Origin: Diphasiastrum complanatum | Taxonomy: Eukaryota; Streptophyta; Lycopodiopsida; Lycopodiales; Lycopodiaceae | Assembly: GCA_029204225.1 (NCBI GenBank) | Contig: CM055106.1 | Location: 19,480,149 to 19,544,148, forward strand | Length of the DNA stretch: 64,000 nucleotides | Reading direction: 5' to 3' | Shown here: positions 33,485 to 45,393 of the stretch, piece after piece | Position numbering within the stretch: position 1 is the first letter of the stretch | Layout: each line of letters begins with the position of its first letter | The notes under the pieces: model-generated | What the model saw: the letters and a program-made list of their open reading frames with translations, nothing else | Told to the model about the DNA's origin: nothing | Database searches by the model: none | Program-made: the position numbers and the translations under genes

Positions 33485-33770
33485 ATTGAGGGTGTTGGTA
33501 CCATTCCATTGGTCAAAGATCTTCTAGAAAGCTAAATCTAGACAATGTTCTTTATGTACTTACTATGACTAAAAATCTCTTGATCAATTGATGGATAATG
33601 AAATGATGTTCATTTCAAGCATGATGTTTGTTCAATCCTCAAGAACGATAAGTGCATGACAAGTGGTCTTAAGCAAGGAAGATTGTTTAAACTTGATGCA
33701 AATGTTGCTAATGTGAGTGTTATGATGGCAAAAATTATATAAATTTCACAAAGTTGAGAAATCTATGCAA
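33485..33770 (+). pseudogene. Ty1/Copia protease-region fragment, plus strand
   Basis: Across frame changes the + strand shows G-V-G-T-I-P-L, L-D-N-V-L-Y-V, T-K-N-L-L, and then L-K-Q-G-R-L-F-K-L-D-A-N-V. These segments surround the protease C-terminal half and the 'G-R-L-x-K-L-D' junction to the pre-integrase domain. The active-site D-S-G is not present. Strongly decayed. Confidence 0.6.
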
Positions 33771-34587
<817 letters not shown>

Positions 34588-34854
34588 TTATAAGCACAAA
34601 AAATGTCAATTCATGCATAAACAAAAATAAGTTAGTGTAACGAGATTCAAAAGCATCAACTTTACTAAGTTTCATTGATATTTTCATAAGTAATGGGAGA
34701 TACGATGAGAGACTCAATGTGAATTTTCTACTATTCATATCCACAGTGTTCCACTATCAATTATCTCTCATCAACAATTTACTAAGAGATTGTGTCTCTC
34801 TCCCAATGATTTCTAGTAGTGAGTCTATTTTCACAATTGATATCTAATTCACAT

Positions 34855-36255
34855 TTTTGCCTCCTCACGGTGCTTAATGTTGATAAAATCATTGGGAAGA
34901 AAACCATTAGTTCTCGAGTGTAGGCTTCCAATGAAGGCCAAGTGGACTTAAGGGCCAAAGTTTACATTGTGTCTAGTGCCCAAGGATCGTATACGTGCCA
35001 TGCATGGGTACACCATATTGTAGTGTTAAGTTGTCTCAAACCCTGGTTTTTTAGGGGAGAAATTATCTCGTAGCTACTTGGCTTATGCAATAATTTAAGA
35101 TAGATAGAAGAGTTCTCATAGTGGCTACATAGAAGTATGTGTCAAATTTGGTTAGTGTATGCCTTTGGCATGTGGATGAACTAGCCACTTAATTGGAAGA
35201 GTTGAGCTAACTTTGAAGCTAGATTTTAATCCATTATGGCTCTTGGTTCAAGTTTTCCAAGAATTGACAACATCACTTCTATAAAACAAGAAATTGTGGT
35301 ATACCACAGGCATTGGCACAAATTTTTTGAATAAAAGATGCGATTGTATAAGATTAGATGGAAGGAAATTAGCAAGTTTCAAATCCTACTAGTCTCGGAC
35401 CAATGGCATAAATGTATAGCATTTCCCTTTCTTGTTGCCTCAAAGATTGAACTTTGATCAAAAGAGTGTGCATGAGTAGAGATATGACAACAATAATAAA
35501 GCATATATGAATGATTTTGGGAATGCAAATAGATAATCATTAATGATTATTGTCGGTGGTGATGATGTTGGCACATCATCTAGGTTGAGAGCCTAGGGAT
35601 GCATGCTAGAAAAAGATAGGGAGGTGAATTTTTTGCTATTCATGATTTGCATATGGTGCATCAAAAGCGAGAGAACGCATTTAAGAAAAAGAGAGGGACA
35701 TGAATTTTTTGTTATTTACAACTTGCATGTAAAGGTCTATGTTCTTACAATAAAGTCCTTAGCAATGTGGCAAACTTTTTGTGTGCACATACCCTTAGAA
35801 TTCAAGACACTCACTTCAATGTTGACTTTTGTATAAACTCCATTGACCAACTTGAACACATAATATTGCCTTTTGCAAGGCAATGCCAAAAATAACTAAG
35901 TTAGAAAAGCTTGCATTACCAAAAGTGCCTTTGTCACACTAGAACTATAAGGGAAGATGGGTGAAACAAGGCCCAACAAGAAGACATGTTCCAAGCCTAG
36001 CCCTAGCTCTCAACTCCCCCCACTAGAGTGTCGTTAGATTTCGTCTCACATTAGTAGCCCAAGAGACTAAACTAGTGCTGGGACGAATCTACCTTTCTCA
36101 TTGTGCTTAATGTCACTAAACTCATTGAGAACAAAACCCTTTGTTCTTATGTTTAGGCTTCCAATTAAGTCCTAGTGGACCTAAGGACCAACTTATACCT
36201 TTTGGCTAGCTTCTAGCCAAGGGTTGAACTATACTCGATTGACAAGTGTACGACA
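34855..36255. repeat. Region bracketed by a dispersed direct repeat of about 150 bp
   Basis: About 34858-35010 ('ggtgcttaatgttgataaaa' ... 'gtaggcttccaatgaaggcc' ... 'gtggacttaagggcc') recurs, diverged, at about 36095-36255 ('gtgcttaatgtcactaaa' ... 'taggcttccaattaagtcc' ... 'gtggacctaaggacc'). Between them a second small duplication ('gtgaattttttgctattcatg' / 'atgaattttttgttatttac') lies at about 35625 and 35700. No gene was found in 34590-36760. Confidence 0.5.
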
Positions 36256-36760
36256 TGTTGCTAGGTTTTGAAGTTTGCTTCATTGATTGGATATGTGGCG
36301 GGTTCACTTGGTTGGTTATGGAACGAAATTTACTGTTTTAGCTATGTGATAGATGACTTACTTGAATGGTTTGTTACTTGTTCTATGGATTCTCAAGTTT
36401 GTGTGATGCCAAGTTAGGATTCCTTCTAAGGCTTTCCCATTGGAAGCACCTTGGACCATGACCTTGAGTTCCAATCCACTAGGTGCACATGGGACACAAA
36501 AAGATTAAAAAAACAATACAAATCTAATGAACAAATTGCATCAAGAACAAGGATTCGATCCATCCATTTTGCTGCATTATTCCAACCTTGTTATGATTTT
36601 AGATCTGAACATGCCCCATCAGATGAAGTGCTGTTTTGCTGATAACTGGAGCCATGTATTGTGGCATTGCAACCTACTCATCAATCTAAAGCCTAGTAGA
36701 TCCAAGTGGAGGTTCCTTGTTCTTGATGAGATTATGGGTGATTTTCTTTGCTACTTTAGC

Positions 36761-36863
36761 ATTCTAATGAGTTTTTGTTTTGGATTACAGCATTCTAATG
36801 AGTTTTTGTTTTGGATTACAGCATTCTAATGTGTTTTTGTTTTGGATTCTAATGAGTTTTCAG
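36761..36863. repeat. 31-bp tandem repeat, about 3.3 copies
   Basis: Units beginning 'cattctaatgagtttttgtt' start at 36761, 36792 and 36823, followed by a partial copy. It lies just beyond the last recognised exon of the AGPase gene, that is in its 3' region or a following intron. Confidence 0.85.
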
Positions 36864-36922
36864 TATGCACAAGTGATGCTGTAATTAACAATAGCTAGCT
36901 GTTAGTTAAGTAGAAAACAATA

Positions 36923-37000
36923 TTAATTTGCAAATCCAAGAATGTCGGTTGCAATCACAGTGCCACATTCCATTTTTGAAAAGAAATGAAAAGAACATAC
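36923..37000 (-). other. Read-through extension of AGPase exon 8 ending in GTVI-like text
   Basis: If the donor at 37000-36999 (GTATGT) is not used, the frame stays open for 25 codons and stops at TAA 36923-36925. The extension contains M-E-C-G-T-V-I-A-T-D. Plant small subunits normally end ...I-P-x-G-T-V-I-stop, so the G-T-V-I here may be chance or a relic. The real terminal exon should encode I-N-x-D-N-V-Q-E and G-I-V-x-V-x-K-x-A. I scanned to about 33.7 kb by eye without finding it. Confidence 0.3.
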
Positions 37001-40000
37001 TTTCACATTTTCACCAATGCGTGCATTTTTGTCTATAATGGCTCTCTGGATTACTGAATTTCGTCCAATGCCTACTGGAACTCTGCGTCTCAGCAGAAGA
37101 GCCTCTCTTTCCTCATCAGTCTGCAACGTACACTCATAGTCACAGCAACAGTAAAATGAGCATCTGAGAACAAGTTTCAGAAAGCATTCAAAATCTATTG
37201 CCACTCTATCCATCCTTCACAGTTCAGACAAATTAATAGTTAATGGGCTTCCTATTTACTTACAAACGTGAGCAATTTATGGGGTATTCACACTTAGTTC
37301 TTCATATATTTGTCTCAATATTTCTGCTGTCAAAGGTCTTTCTTTGAACAATCTTTTCAATCTGTCTCAAAAAATAAGAACTAGGAGTACCCACAATGCA
37401 GCTTACAGCAGTGAGTTGAAGAGATCCGATTCTCCATTGTACCAAAATACTGTATTTTGGTCCATTAGCTTAATTGGCATAGCCATCATCCACCAAAATC
37501 AAAATACTGTATTTCATGTATGCGTTTTTCTCGGATAAAACAGCTAATTCGATCAACTGACCAAACAAACTTCTAAAAGGATCATAATAAGTGAGGCCTA
37601 ACCTCGTAGTAGTCAGCACCCAACAGTAAAGAATCGTTGATACTAACACCGTCAGCAATCCAGGATCTGAGCCCAATTACAGAATGAGATATTTTGCACT
37701 TCTGCACCATGCCAAGTGAATTGAAATACAGAAGTTTGTCAGTTCAGAAATAATGCTGAAATTGTGACTGTATAAACTAAATCAGTAATTTGTGATTTCA
37801 CCTCTTTATGAAATTCACCAGGCATTCTGAATATTGTTGGTTATTAATGGGTCTGGTAGATTGCCAGGGCTGATTGCGGCACCCTCTTCATTTCCTTGCT
37901 GTTGGTTAAGATGGAAATGTGAAATGTATGTACTACTCTTGTTCTGTGTTGTGACAGAGGAGCCAGAATAGTGTAAATTAAATAAGTGGATGAGGCAAAT
38001 AGGCCTAAAGATTTTTCTCGGATGAATAAGCTCCACCCTCTAATCGAGCCCAAGTAAATGATTGGCCCCTCTATTCCAATCACTTGCTGCAAAGAATCTT
38101 TCCAGATAAAGGAGCACCATCCTAAATCCAGCCCAACTTGATCCTTTGCCCTTATATTCCAGTCACTTGCTACAATTTACAAGAAACTTTTGCAAAAAAA
38201 ATGAGATTTCTTTTACCTAAATCATGATGTTATCTAAATTTAAATACATGCCAGACAATTACAAGCATACCTTCAAGACACAGCCTTCACCGATAACACT
38301 GTCACTCACATTAGCATCGACCATAATGGAGGGAGGTAAATATCGTGCCTGAGTGTAAATAGGAGCAGTCTTGTCATAGAAACTGTAGACACAGAGAGAA
38401 GATAAAACCAATGTCACACAAAAAGCCACATTGAGACAGCAGTTTTTAGTGAGAAGAGTACTGAGACTGAGCAAATTGTCTCAGAAATTTCAGTAATGGG
38501 TCCATGAATGAAATGCCAGTACCTGAAGTCTGGAGGCTTTTTTGTGATTCCCAAGTTGGCATTGTAGAATGCCTCTATGGTTCCAATATCCTCCCAATAC
38601 CCATCAAATAAATATGTTTGCACCTGCAGTCACATGATGTTGAAAGAAAGAGATTGAAAATCTAATGTAGATACACAGTTGCAAAATACATAAAGACAGA
38701 TTGTTATGAGATTATTTTAGCAAAGTTTAACTCTTCATAACAGGACGACTGACTATCTTCATTTAAGGTTTCATTCACTTGCAAGTTCCAGTGAAAGCAA
38801 ATTCTTGTCACAAGGTAATTAGTCTAGCTGAGACGATCAGATTTACCCTCATTCCAATTTGAGTTGCACCTGGAATAACTTCACTTCCAAAGTCATTTGC
38901 CTCTGGAAAGTCCTCCAGGAGCAACCTTTTCGCTACCTCTTTCTTCATTACATATATGCCCATACTTGCAATATAAGGCATTTGCCTCGCTTTTTCTTCA
39001 CCAAGACCCAACAGTGAAGTATCAACCTGAGGTGTAAGATTTCAGAACTGTGCTCAGCTTACTGCATCTTATCATATCCTCACAAAAAAGAGTGTGAAGT
39101 GCATGCAAAATCCTCTTAAAAAGACATACAAGATCTATTGGGTCTCATAAGATTGTTTGAAGCATCATCCAATTTGGTCCTGTGAAACTGTAGCTCCTGT
39201 CTCAGTAAGTATGAAATAACAATAGACCTCATAAGCATTAAGCCATATTACAATTATGTGTAGTACTAAACATATTTGAACCAAATGATATCGAGGATCA
39301 AAAGAAGAGGAATCACTTTTTTAATACCCTACAATGACCTCGATACTTTTTTCTTGAAAGCCTTAACATAGCTTGAGAACTTGGCTCAAACTTGCCCCAA
39401 ATATTTAAATTGTATTCTTTAAGATGGAAAATTCAATTCTAATCTATACCTTCATGGATTTCAGAGCGTTTCCTTTTGGCTTTTCTAGGAATTTAATAAC
39501 TTGCCCATCCGCATCTATTTTCATGAGTCCAAATGTTGAGGCTTTCTTTTCATCCATAGGCAAGGCAGCAACTGTGATGTCAGAGTTTGTCTCTCGGTGA
39601 AACTGAATGAACTTTTGGTAATCCATGCGGTACAACTGATCTCCAGCCAAAATTAGATATTCCATAATAGGCTGCTCTTCAAATAACCACAAGTATTGTC
39701 TTACTGCATCAGCTGTTCCCTGCAATACTGTAAGGCTTGATGTCCATCTAAAAAAATGCTATGTATCAAACAATCAATTTTATTTAGAATTCATGTACCT
39801 TTGTTCTAGTTTAATGACCCTAATTCTTGCACTCAAGAAGGCTGAAACTCTAGACTAACCTCTCTTTGCATAATCCAATCAGAAACAAACATAAGCTTTT
39901 TAGCGTGAACAATAGATCCTCTCTAGGAGTACCTGAAACCAGTGAGGGTTTTCTCGACTTTGTTCAGCAGCTAAAATTTCGACAAAACCTTCACTTCTGT

Positions 40001-40750
40001 AGCCCCCCATATTGCAAGAATATGCGCGCAATACATGTCGATTAAGGGATGCTGAGTTGAATTGTGTGAGCACATATATTTTCTGAATGTTGCTGTTAAT
40101 GCAGTTACTAACTGGTATATCAATGAGTCTGTAATTTGCACCCAGGGGAACTGCTGGCTTAGCACGCTTCTTGGTTAATGGATAGAGACGAGTCCCTGCA
40201 CCTCCACCTAAGATGATCCCAAGCACACTCTGCATCAAAAAAGCAAACTGTTATGTTGACCGTGCCATCAAAATACAAAAAATAGCACTTTAACCGAACA
40301 GTACCCTAGGGAATGAATCAAAAGCAAAGGCCAGTCTCTGTGTGGGAATGCTCAAAGATGATTAGTGACGTTCAAACAAACTGTTTTTATGGGTTAGGTT
40401 GCAAATTTTCTAAATTGCGACTGACCAATTAGTGGAAGGAAGTGCTATACCTTGCTGGCCTCGGGATCTAAATAGGCTTCATCATTGTGGGAGTTGGATA
40501 CTGGCCTATGTGTCGGGACTCCCTTCCTTGTCTTACCCTTCTTTCCCACATGAGAAGTGGAAATGCTTCTTGAAAAAGTTGCAAAGCCTGCATCGCGTGA
40601 GGGGCATTGCCAAAATTGAGTTTTATGCCTGAATGATCTAGTTGATGAAAGCCTAGCACAACAAGGCTGTGCTTTCAAGGCGAGATTGAATGGTCGTGAA
40701 AGCTGGGTTAGTGGGAGCGGCCAATTGCAATTGCCATAAACCTTATTCAT
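37001..40750 (-). CDS. APS1: ADP-glucose pyrophosphorylase small subunit, plastid (8 exons found, last exon not found)
   Basis: Catalyses glucose-1-phosphate + ATP to ADP-glucose + PPi, the committed step of starch synthesis, as a plastid small/large-subunit heterotetramer. Exons on the minus strand: 40451-40750, 39933-40229, 39450-39719, 38847-39026, 38523-38623, 38271-38382, 37603-37701, 37001-37120. All borders are GT-AG and phases join without error, giving 493 residues. Residues 1-95 are Ser/Arg/Ala-rich, as in a transit peptide. The core starts [19 protein letters not shown] (nucleotide loop 108-118), of small-subunit type. The catalytic Asp is D226 in [11 protein letters not shown] (Gln replaces the common His). 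The sugar-phosphate Lys is K279 in F-L-E-K-P-K-G. Then come D-G-Y-W-E-D-I-G-T and the beta-helix domain through [11 protein letters not shown]. The usual final 35-40 residues are not found downstream. The symbol is by family; an APS2-like paralogue is possible. Confidence 0.93.
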
Positions 40751-41164
40751 TGCAATTGTCCTGCACCACGTCTCTGCTGTGATGTATGGAGCTTTTCATG
40801 CTTTGGAAAACGTCATCATGCTCTCCGGATTAAAGCTTGACAAACTCATCAAATGATTTGAACTCTTAAAGACAAAGATCAGAGTATGGAGTAAAAGTAG
40901 TATCAATCACCTCCATTTTCAACCAATGCAACCTCATATGTCTGTTGAGCATTTAGCTCAAAGATTCTTTCAGACAGTCAGAAATGGATCCAGTTTCTAC
41001 ATACAAAGCAAATATTTTGGATTAATTCAAAATGGTACTTGAATACAAACTCAAATTCCACGAACAGACATCTCAATTCTATCACCAGATCTCCAATCAG
41101 GCTAATAGCCCAAGAAACCCAACTGCACCCCCTCCTGTGATAGACCAAATACTACCCAAATCTT

Positions 41165-41248
41165 TCAGATCACTATCAAATCCATGATGGCGTGCATAAC
41201 CCACTCTTCAATTTCTTCCAAACCCATCAAATTCGCTGCTATTGACAT
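41165..41248 (-). other. Possible upstream open reading frame in the AGPase leader
   Basis: A 27-codon ATG frame (M-S-I-A-A-N-L-M-G-L-E-E-I-E-E-W) sits about 415 bp upstream of the AGPase start, downstream of a TATA-like element. The leader may be spliced, so presence in mRNA is not established. Confidence 0.2.
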
Positions 41249-41376
41249 CCTTCCTAGAGTAGTGAGCACTAATTTTCGCGGATTTTGTTCTCCTCCTCCT
41301 CGTTGTTTCTTCTTCCTCTTCTTCTTTTCCTTTTGAGAAAAGAGGTTATTGTTCTGGCGGTTAGGAAACAAAAGTA

Positions 41377-41388
41377 AATATATATATG
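41377..41388 (-). promoter_or_regulatory. TATA-like element upstream of AGPase
   Basis: Minus strand CCATATATATATTTAC. A start about 30 bp downstream would give a leader of roughly 600 nt to the ATG at 40750, with a purine-rich (GAA/GGA) stretch at about 41290-41335. Unproven. Confidence 0.35.
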
Positions 41389-41734
41389 GAATGAAACAAA
41401 GCAAAGTGAGAGAGAGTGAATGTATTCATAAAGCTATTATGTTTTTCTTTTATGGTGGCCTTTTGAACTAAACTTTTGAACTTCCAATGACATTTTTCTT
41501 TCCCAAGTTAAGCACCCATTAATTAGTGATCATTTGACTGACTAAACATCTTCGCTCTGGTTTGAGCTTACATTTGGTTAGACTTCCCCTTTGGGGACGT
41601 ATATATCTTTCTCATCAATCTACCTACTAGTTTTTTTTATGAATAAATGCACCAGGGTGTTTCTTTGCTTGAGTGAAAGATCTCACTGAGAATGACACAA
41701 TTCGTTTAGAATTGTGTACAAGATCCTGTTGTGA

Positions 41735-42149
41735 GTTTCAAGTAGGCGATTTTGTTTATCTAAGGATATCCAAAGACTCAAAAGTAATGCATACTAGAAA
41801 ACAATATGAGCTTTCCTACAAGGTATTATGAACCTTATAAGATAGTGAATAAAGTTGTCTCTTTATAGGGATTGGAGTGAATCATGTGTTTCATGTATGT
41901 TGAGCTTACATGAGGGTGATGCTCTTGGTTCTGATGATGAATTTACCTTTGTTGAAGACATTTCATCCATCGTGTCTTTGGAGCTAGAGAAAATGATCGC
42001 TCACATAGACAAACATTTGAGAAATTGTATTGTTTAATCTGATGGAAAGGTTGGTTAGAAGATAAATCTTGGGAGTGAGCTAATAGTTTAAAGAGAAAAA
42101 ATTTCGAATGTCAATTTCAAAGGACAAAAATGTTCTAAGGGGAGAAAAA
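41735..42149 (+). pseudogene. Ty3/gypsy 3' coding end (integrase tail) with polypurine tract
   Basis: The + strand carries F-Q-V-G-D-F-V-Y-L-R, S-Y-K-V and P-Y-K-I-V-N-K-V across frame changes. These are the 'G-D-x-V-x-L ... Y-x-G-P-Y-x-I' signature of the gypsy integrase C-terminal domain. A 60-codon frame follows (41855-42037). The run AAGGGGAGAAAAA at about 42137-42149 is a polypurine tract directly before an LTR start. Confidence 0.65.
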
Positions 42150-45100
42150 TGTTACGTCCCGAGTTGACCCAATTGACCAAACATTGACCATGGATTATGG
42201 AAAAATACTAGTTAATGGTTAAGGGTATCTTGCAATCCTAATTTTAATAGCTTATTTGAGTGGCCGTCAAATTCCAACATCTCCAAAATACATCAAATTT
42301 TGACGAACGCTAAGTCTATGCTACTGCACCACCATTGGGATGGCGACACATTGAATCCAACGTGGACATCGACAGGGTGATGTGGCAAGTCTCTTGTAGA
42401 ACTACTCTCTCTTTGAATTGAGCTTTACAGCGACCAATTTGGTGTCCTGTAGAGAATGTTATGGCTATCAGAAGTTTGGCAATTTTTGAACTAAAATTTG
42501 CAAATTTTTCGTAATATTCTGATGCGTGCATGCATGTAACTCAATGTAGTGCTTTTTTGTTGATGAAAATGTATGGATAGACTTGTTGTTTGGATACATG
42601 GTACATGTGTGTTCAGTAGATTGATCAGAGAATCTTTCATGCATGAAGCTATTTTTAGCAATTCTAGTTCAAAAAGATGATTTTCCAATTTCTAGGCAAT
42701 TTATGTTAAAAAATTTGATTTTTTTAGAAATCACTGCATGTCATGTCCAATGCATGTCGTATGTTCAGAATCCTTTCAAAATGTGATGGTAACAGTGAAA
42801 CTGCTAAGTCAATGCTTTAGATTGATTTTCACAGGTTAGGTCTATATCGAACCAAATTTGAAAATCCCAGTTTACATAAAATTTGAAGTAACCAAGGATA
42901 TTTTGGATTTGTTCAAATTCGTTGGTTATTGATCAAACAGAAATCGCTTGTAAAGTAAATGATTACTGAGTTGAAATCAGTCAGTTTTTCACAATTCTTC
43001 TCACTTTTAGTTGTAGATTTTGGAATCTACCAACTAATAGGAGCATTTCTTGTTTTTGGAGATCAATAAAGACCAAGAATAACGTAAATCCTGTTAGAAT
43101 AGTATCTATGTTGATCCATAAAGGGATCTGCCGGTAATCAAGTGCGGCACTTAATGAGTGAACAGTCAAAATTGTCTGGTTGATTTGTAGTTATGTATTA
43201 CTGATACCAAAGTGAACTTTTTCTTAGTACAAATTTGGGGCTTTTAGCTTGAACCATATTTGGAAGGGAGGAAAGAGATGAAGCCTAAGGGGTAGTTGAT
43301 TGGTTGACCCAATCAATCAATTTTGTTAATCTACTTTCAATTTCTGATTCCTGAAGTATAACTGATAGCAAATGAGAATAACAATTGGGAATTAATTAAG
43401 AAGACTGCCTCTGGAAATTTGGATTCCTTTTCCCCGGTGTTAATTATAATTTTGAGAAATCAAAGATTCTAAGGGAAAAGTGAGTGGCAAGTTAGATAAT
43501 CCATTTATGGAACCATCTCTATTTTGCAATTGGATTTGGATCTTGCAAGTGATGGCAGATGAAAGGTGTTCCATACAAGAATCTAGTAATTTGGATTCTA
43601 TTGGTGGAATTATAGAGTGTTCTTTTATAATGACTGAGACAACCAAGAGAAATTCTAACCTATAAAAGAATTAAGCTCTTTTTTACCAATTCTGAAATAG
43701 ATATTGGATATCTAGGACTGTATGGTATTCGGTTTTGTTGAGATCCATGTTCCTTTTGGGTTAGTGAATACACTTGAGGCATTTCATATGTACTTGAACG
43801 ATACATTTTCGTCTCGTCCATGCTGGGGTACAATGTGGAGTGGTATTCTTTGTGTAACACTTAAGGAGCATGAGGGATTTCAATGGTTAGATGTATCTCC
43901 TGGAATTGGTTGTGATTCTGATCCCATATCTGAATATAGGATAGCCAATTAGTCTTTTTGACTTTTTGGGCAAAACAGATTTTGATGCAGAGGATTCTTG
44001 GAGGAAAAGCTGGTGGTATGGGACATCAATGATTCGAAAGGGGATTTAATGGGTGAGAATGATTTGTAGACTGATGGTTAGTAATTATTGTAATGGCCAT
44101 ACTAATAGTGAAATGCATTGATTTTTTGTTTTGGGTATTTTGGAAAATTATGAGATATAGATCGATCCCAAATGGTATCTCATTATTTACAAAATCTAGA
44201 AGCCCTGAAATCTATTTCTCTATTATGTTAAACCTCTACTTTATAGAAATTTCTTAAATACGAGACAATTAATTCCTTCCAGTGTAGAACTTGGTTCTGA
44301 AGGATAGTTATAGTTATATGAAATTATACTTCCATATATGATTTGTGAATATAGCTCAGAATCAATTGATGTTTTCAATTGATTCAGTGGAGTTTAGACT
44401 TCCTAAACACAAATTTTAATCACTATTTGATAGTTGATAATTGAGATGTAATATTTCTATCACTCGGAATAAGATATTCTATGATTTTGAAAAAAACGTC
44501 CGGTGTGTAATAGTATTGGTGGGTACTATTAATGACTTTTTCAAATCTTTGATATCTTATACGTTGTCTTTTGAGAGCTTTTTAATTGAAGCTATGGAAT
44601 TTCTTTAAAAGGGGGAGAAGAAAAGATAGGAATAAGACTTTCGATGATTTAGCCAGTTGCATAGATTTTCGAAAAAAAAAAATCCAGTCTGTGTGCAAAG
44701 GTAGAACTATCCAATTGAAATAGAGGAATTCTCTAAGTGATTATTTTAAACAATCTGGAACTAGAGGAGTTTTGGGGATATTGAGCTGTGAGATATTCAT
44801 GAATATGGGAAGTAGTGGTAAAGATTAAATTAAAGTTCACTGATTGTTACCAAATACCATTTTGTTATGGATTGGATCAGAGGAATAAAGCTTTAATCTT
44901 AACCTTATGTCCAAAGATGTCTGTATAAGTCGGCCTAATCTTGGTTTGAATGCTAAGATCTGTGGTAGGCTGATTGGTTGAAGAAATTTTGTTAATAAGA
45001 GTTAGATGGTTGGAAAACTTGTGATGTGGATTTATTCACTTCAGAGATTTTTCAGATATGTTATTTACTCATGAGAAATAGCGTTCGTTTGTAGCTGAGT

Positions 45101-45393
45101 TGCAAGATTCTCAGTGAGTTATGTGAATAACATATGCAGATTATGGATATCTATCAGATTATAGCCTATGTTTATGTTTAGGAACATAGTTGGATATGTT
45201 GGTATGTACATCCTAATCTTGTGGATCTACTATGTGTTTCCTATGTACTGAGTTTATATCATATACTTAAACTAGTCAAAGTGCATAGACATATGAACAA
45301 GTAATGTGTGGAACAATTACTTGCAAGTTAATGGTTCTTTTTGTGGAAAGGATAATTCATTAACTTATTGATGGTTCAGAAGAGTATCTAAAT
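42150..45393 (+). mobile_element. Ty3/gypsy LTR and following non-coding block
   Basis: The LTR start TGTTACGTCCCGAG directly follows a polypurine tract; a sister start TGTTACGTCCATG lies at 48581. The end of the LTR was not identified. From about 44290 the sequence is homologous, in inverted orientation, to 27440-26480. No open frame is credible; the scattered frames of 60-79 codons at 42981-43952 show no domain. The segment is interrupted at 45393 by a solo LTR and resumes at 46881. Confidence 0.55.
45389..45393. repeat. Target-site duplication TAAAT (left)
   Basis: TAAAT precedes the solo LTR and recurs at 46881-46885 directly after its CCAACA end. The inverted homologue near 26350 has a single, uninterrupted copy of this site. 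Confidence 0.85.
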
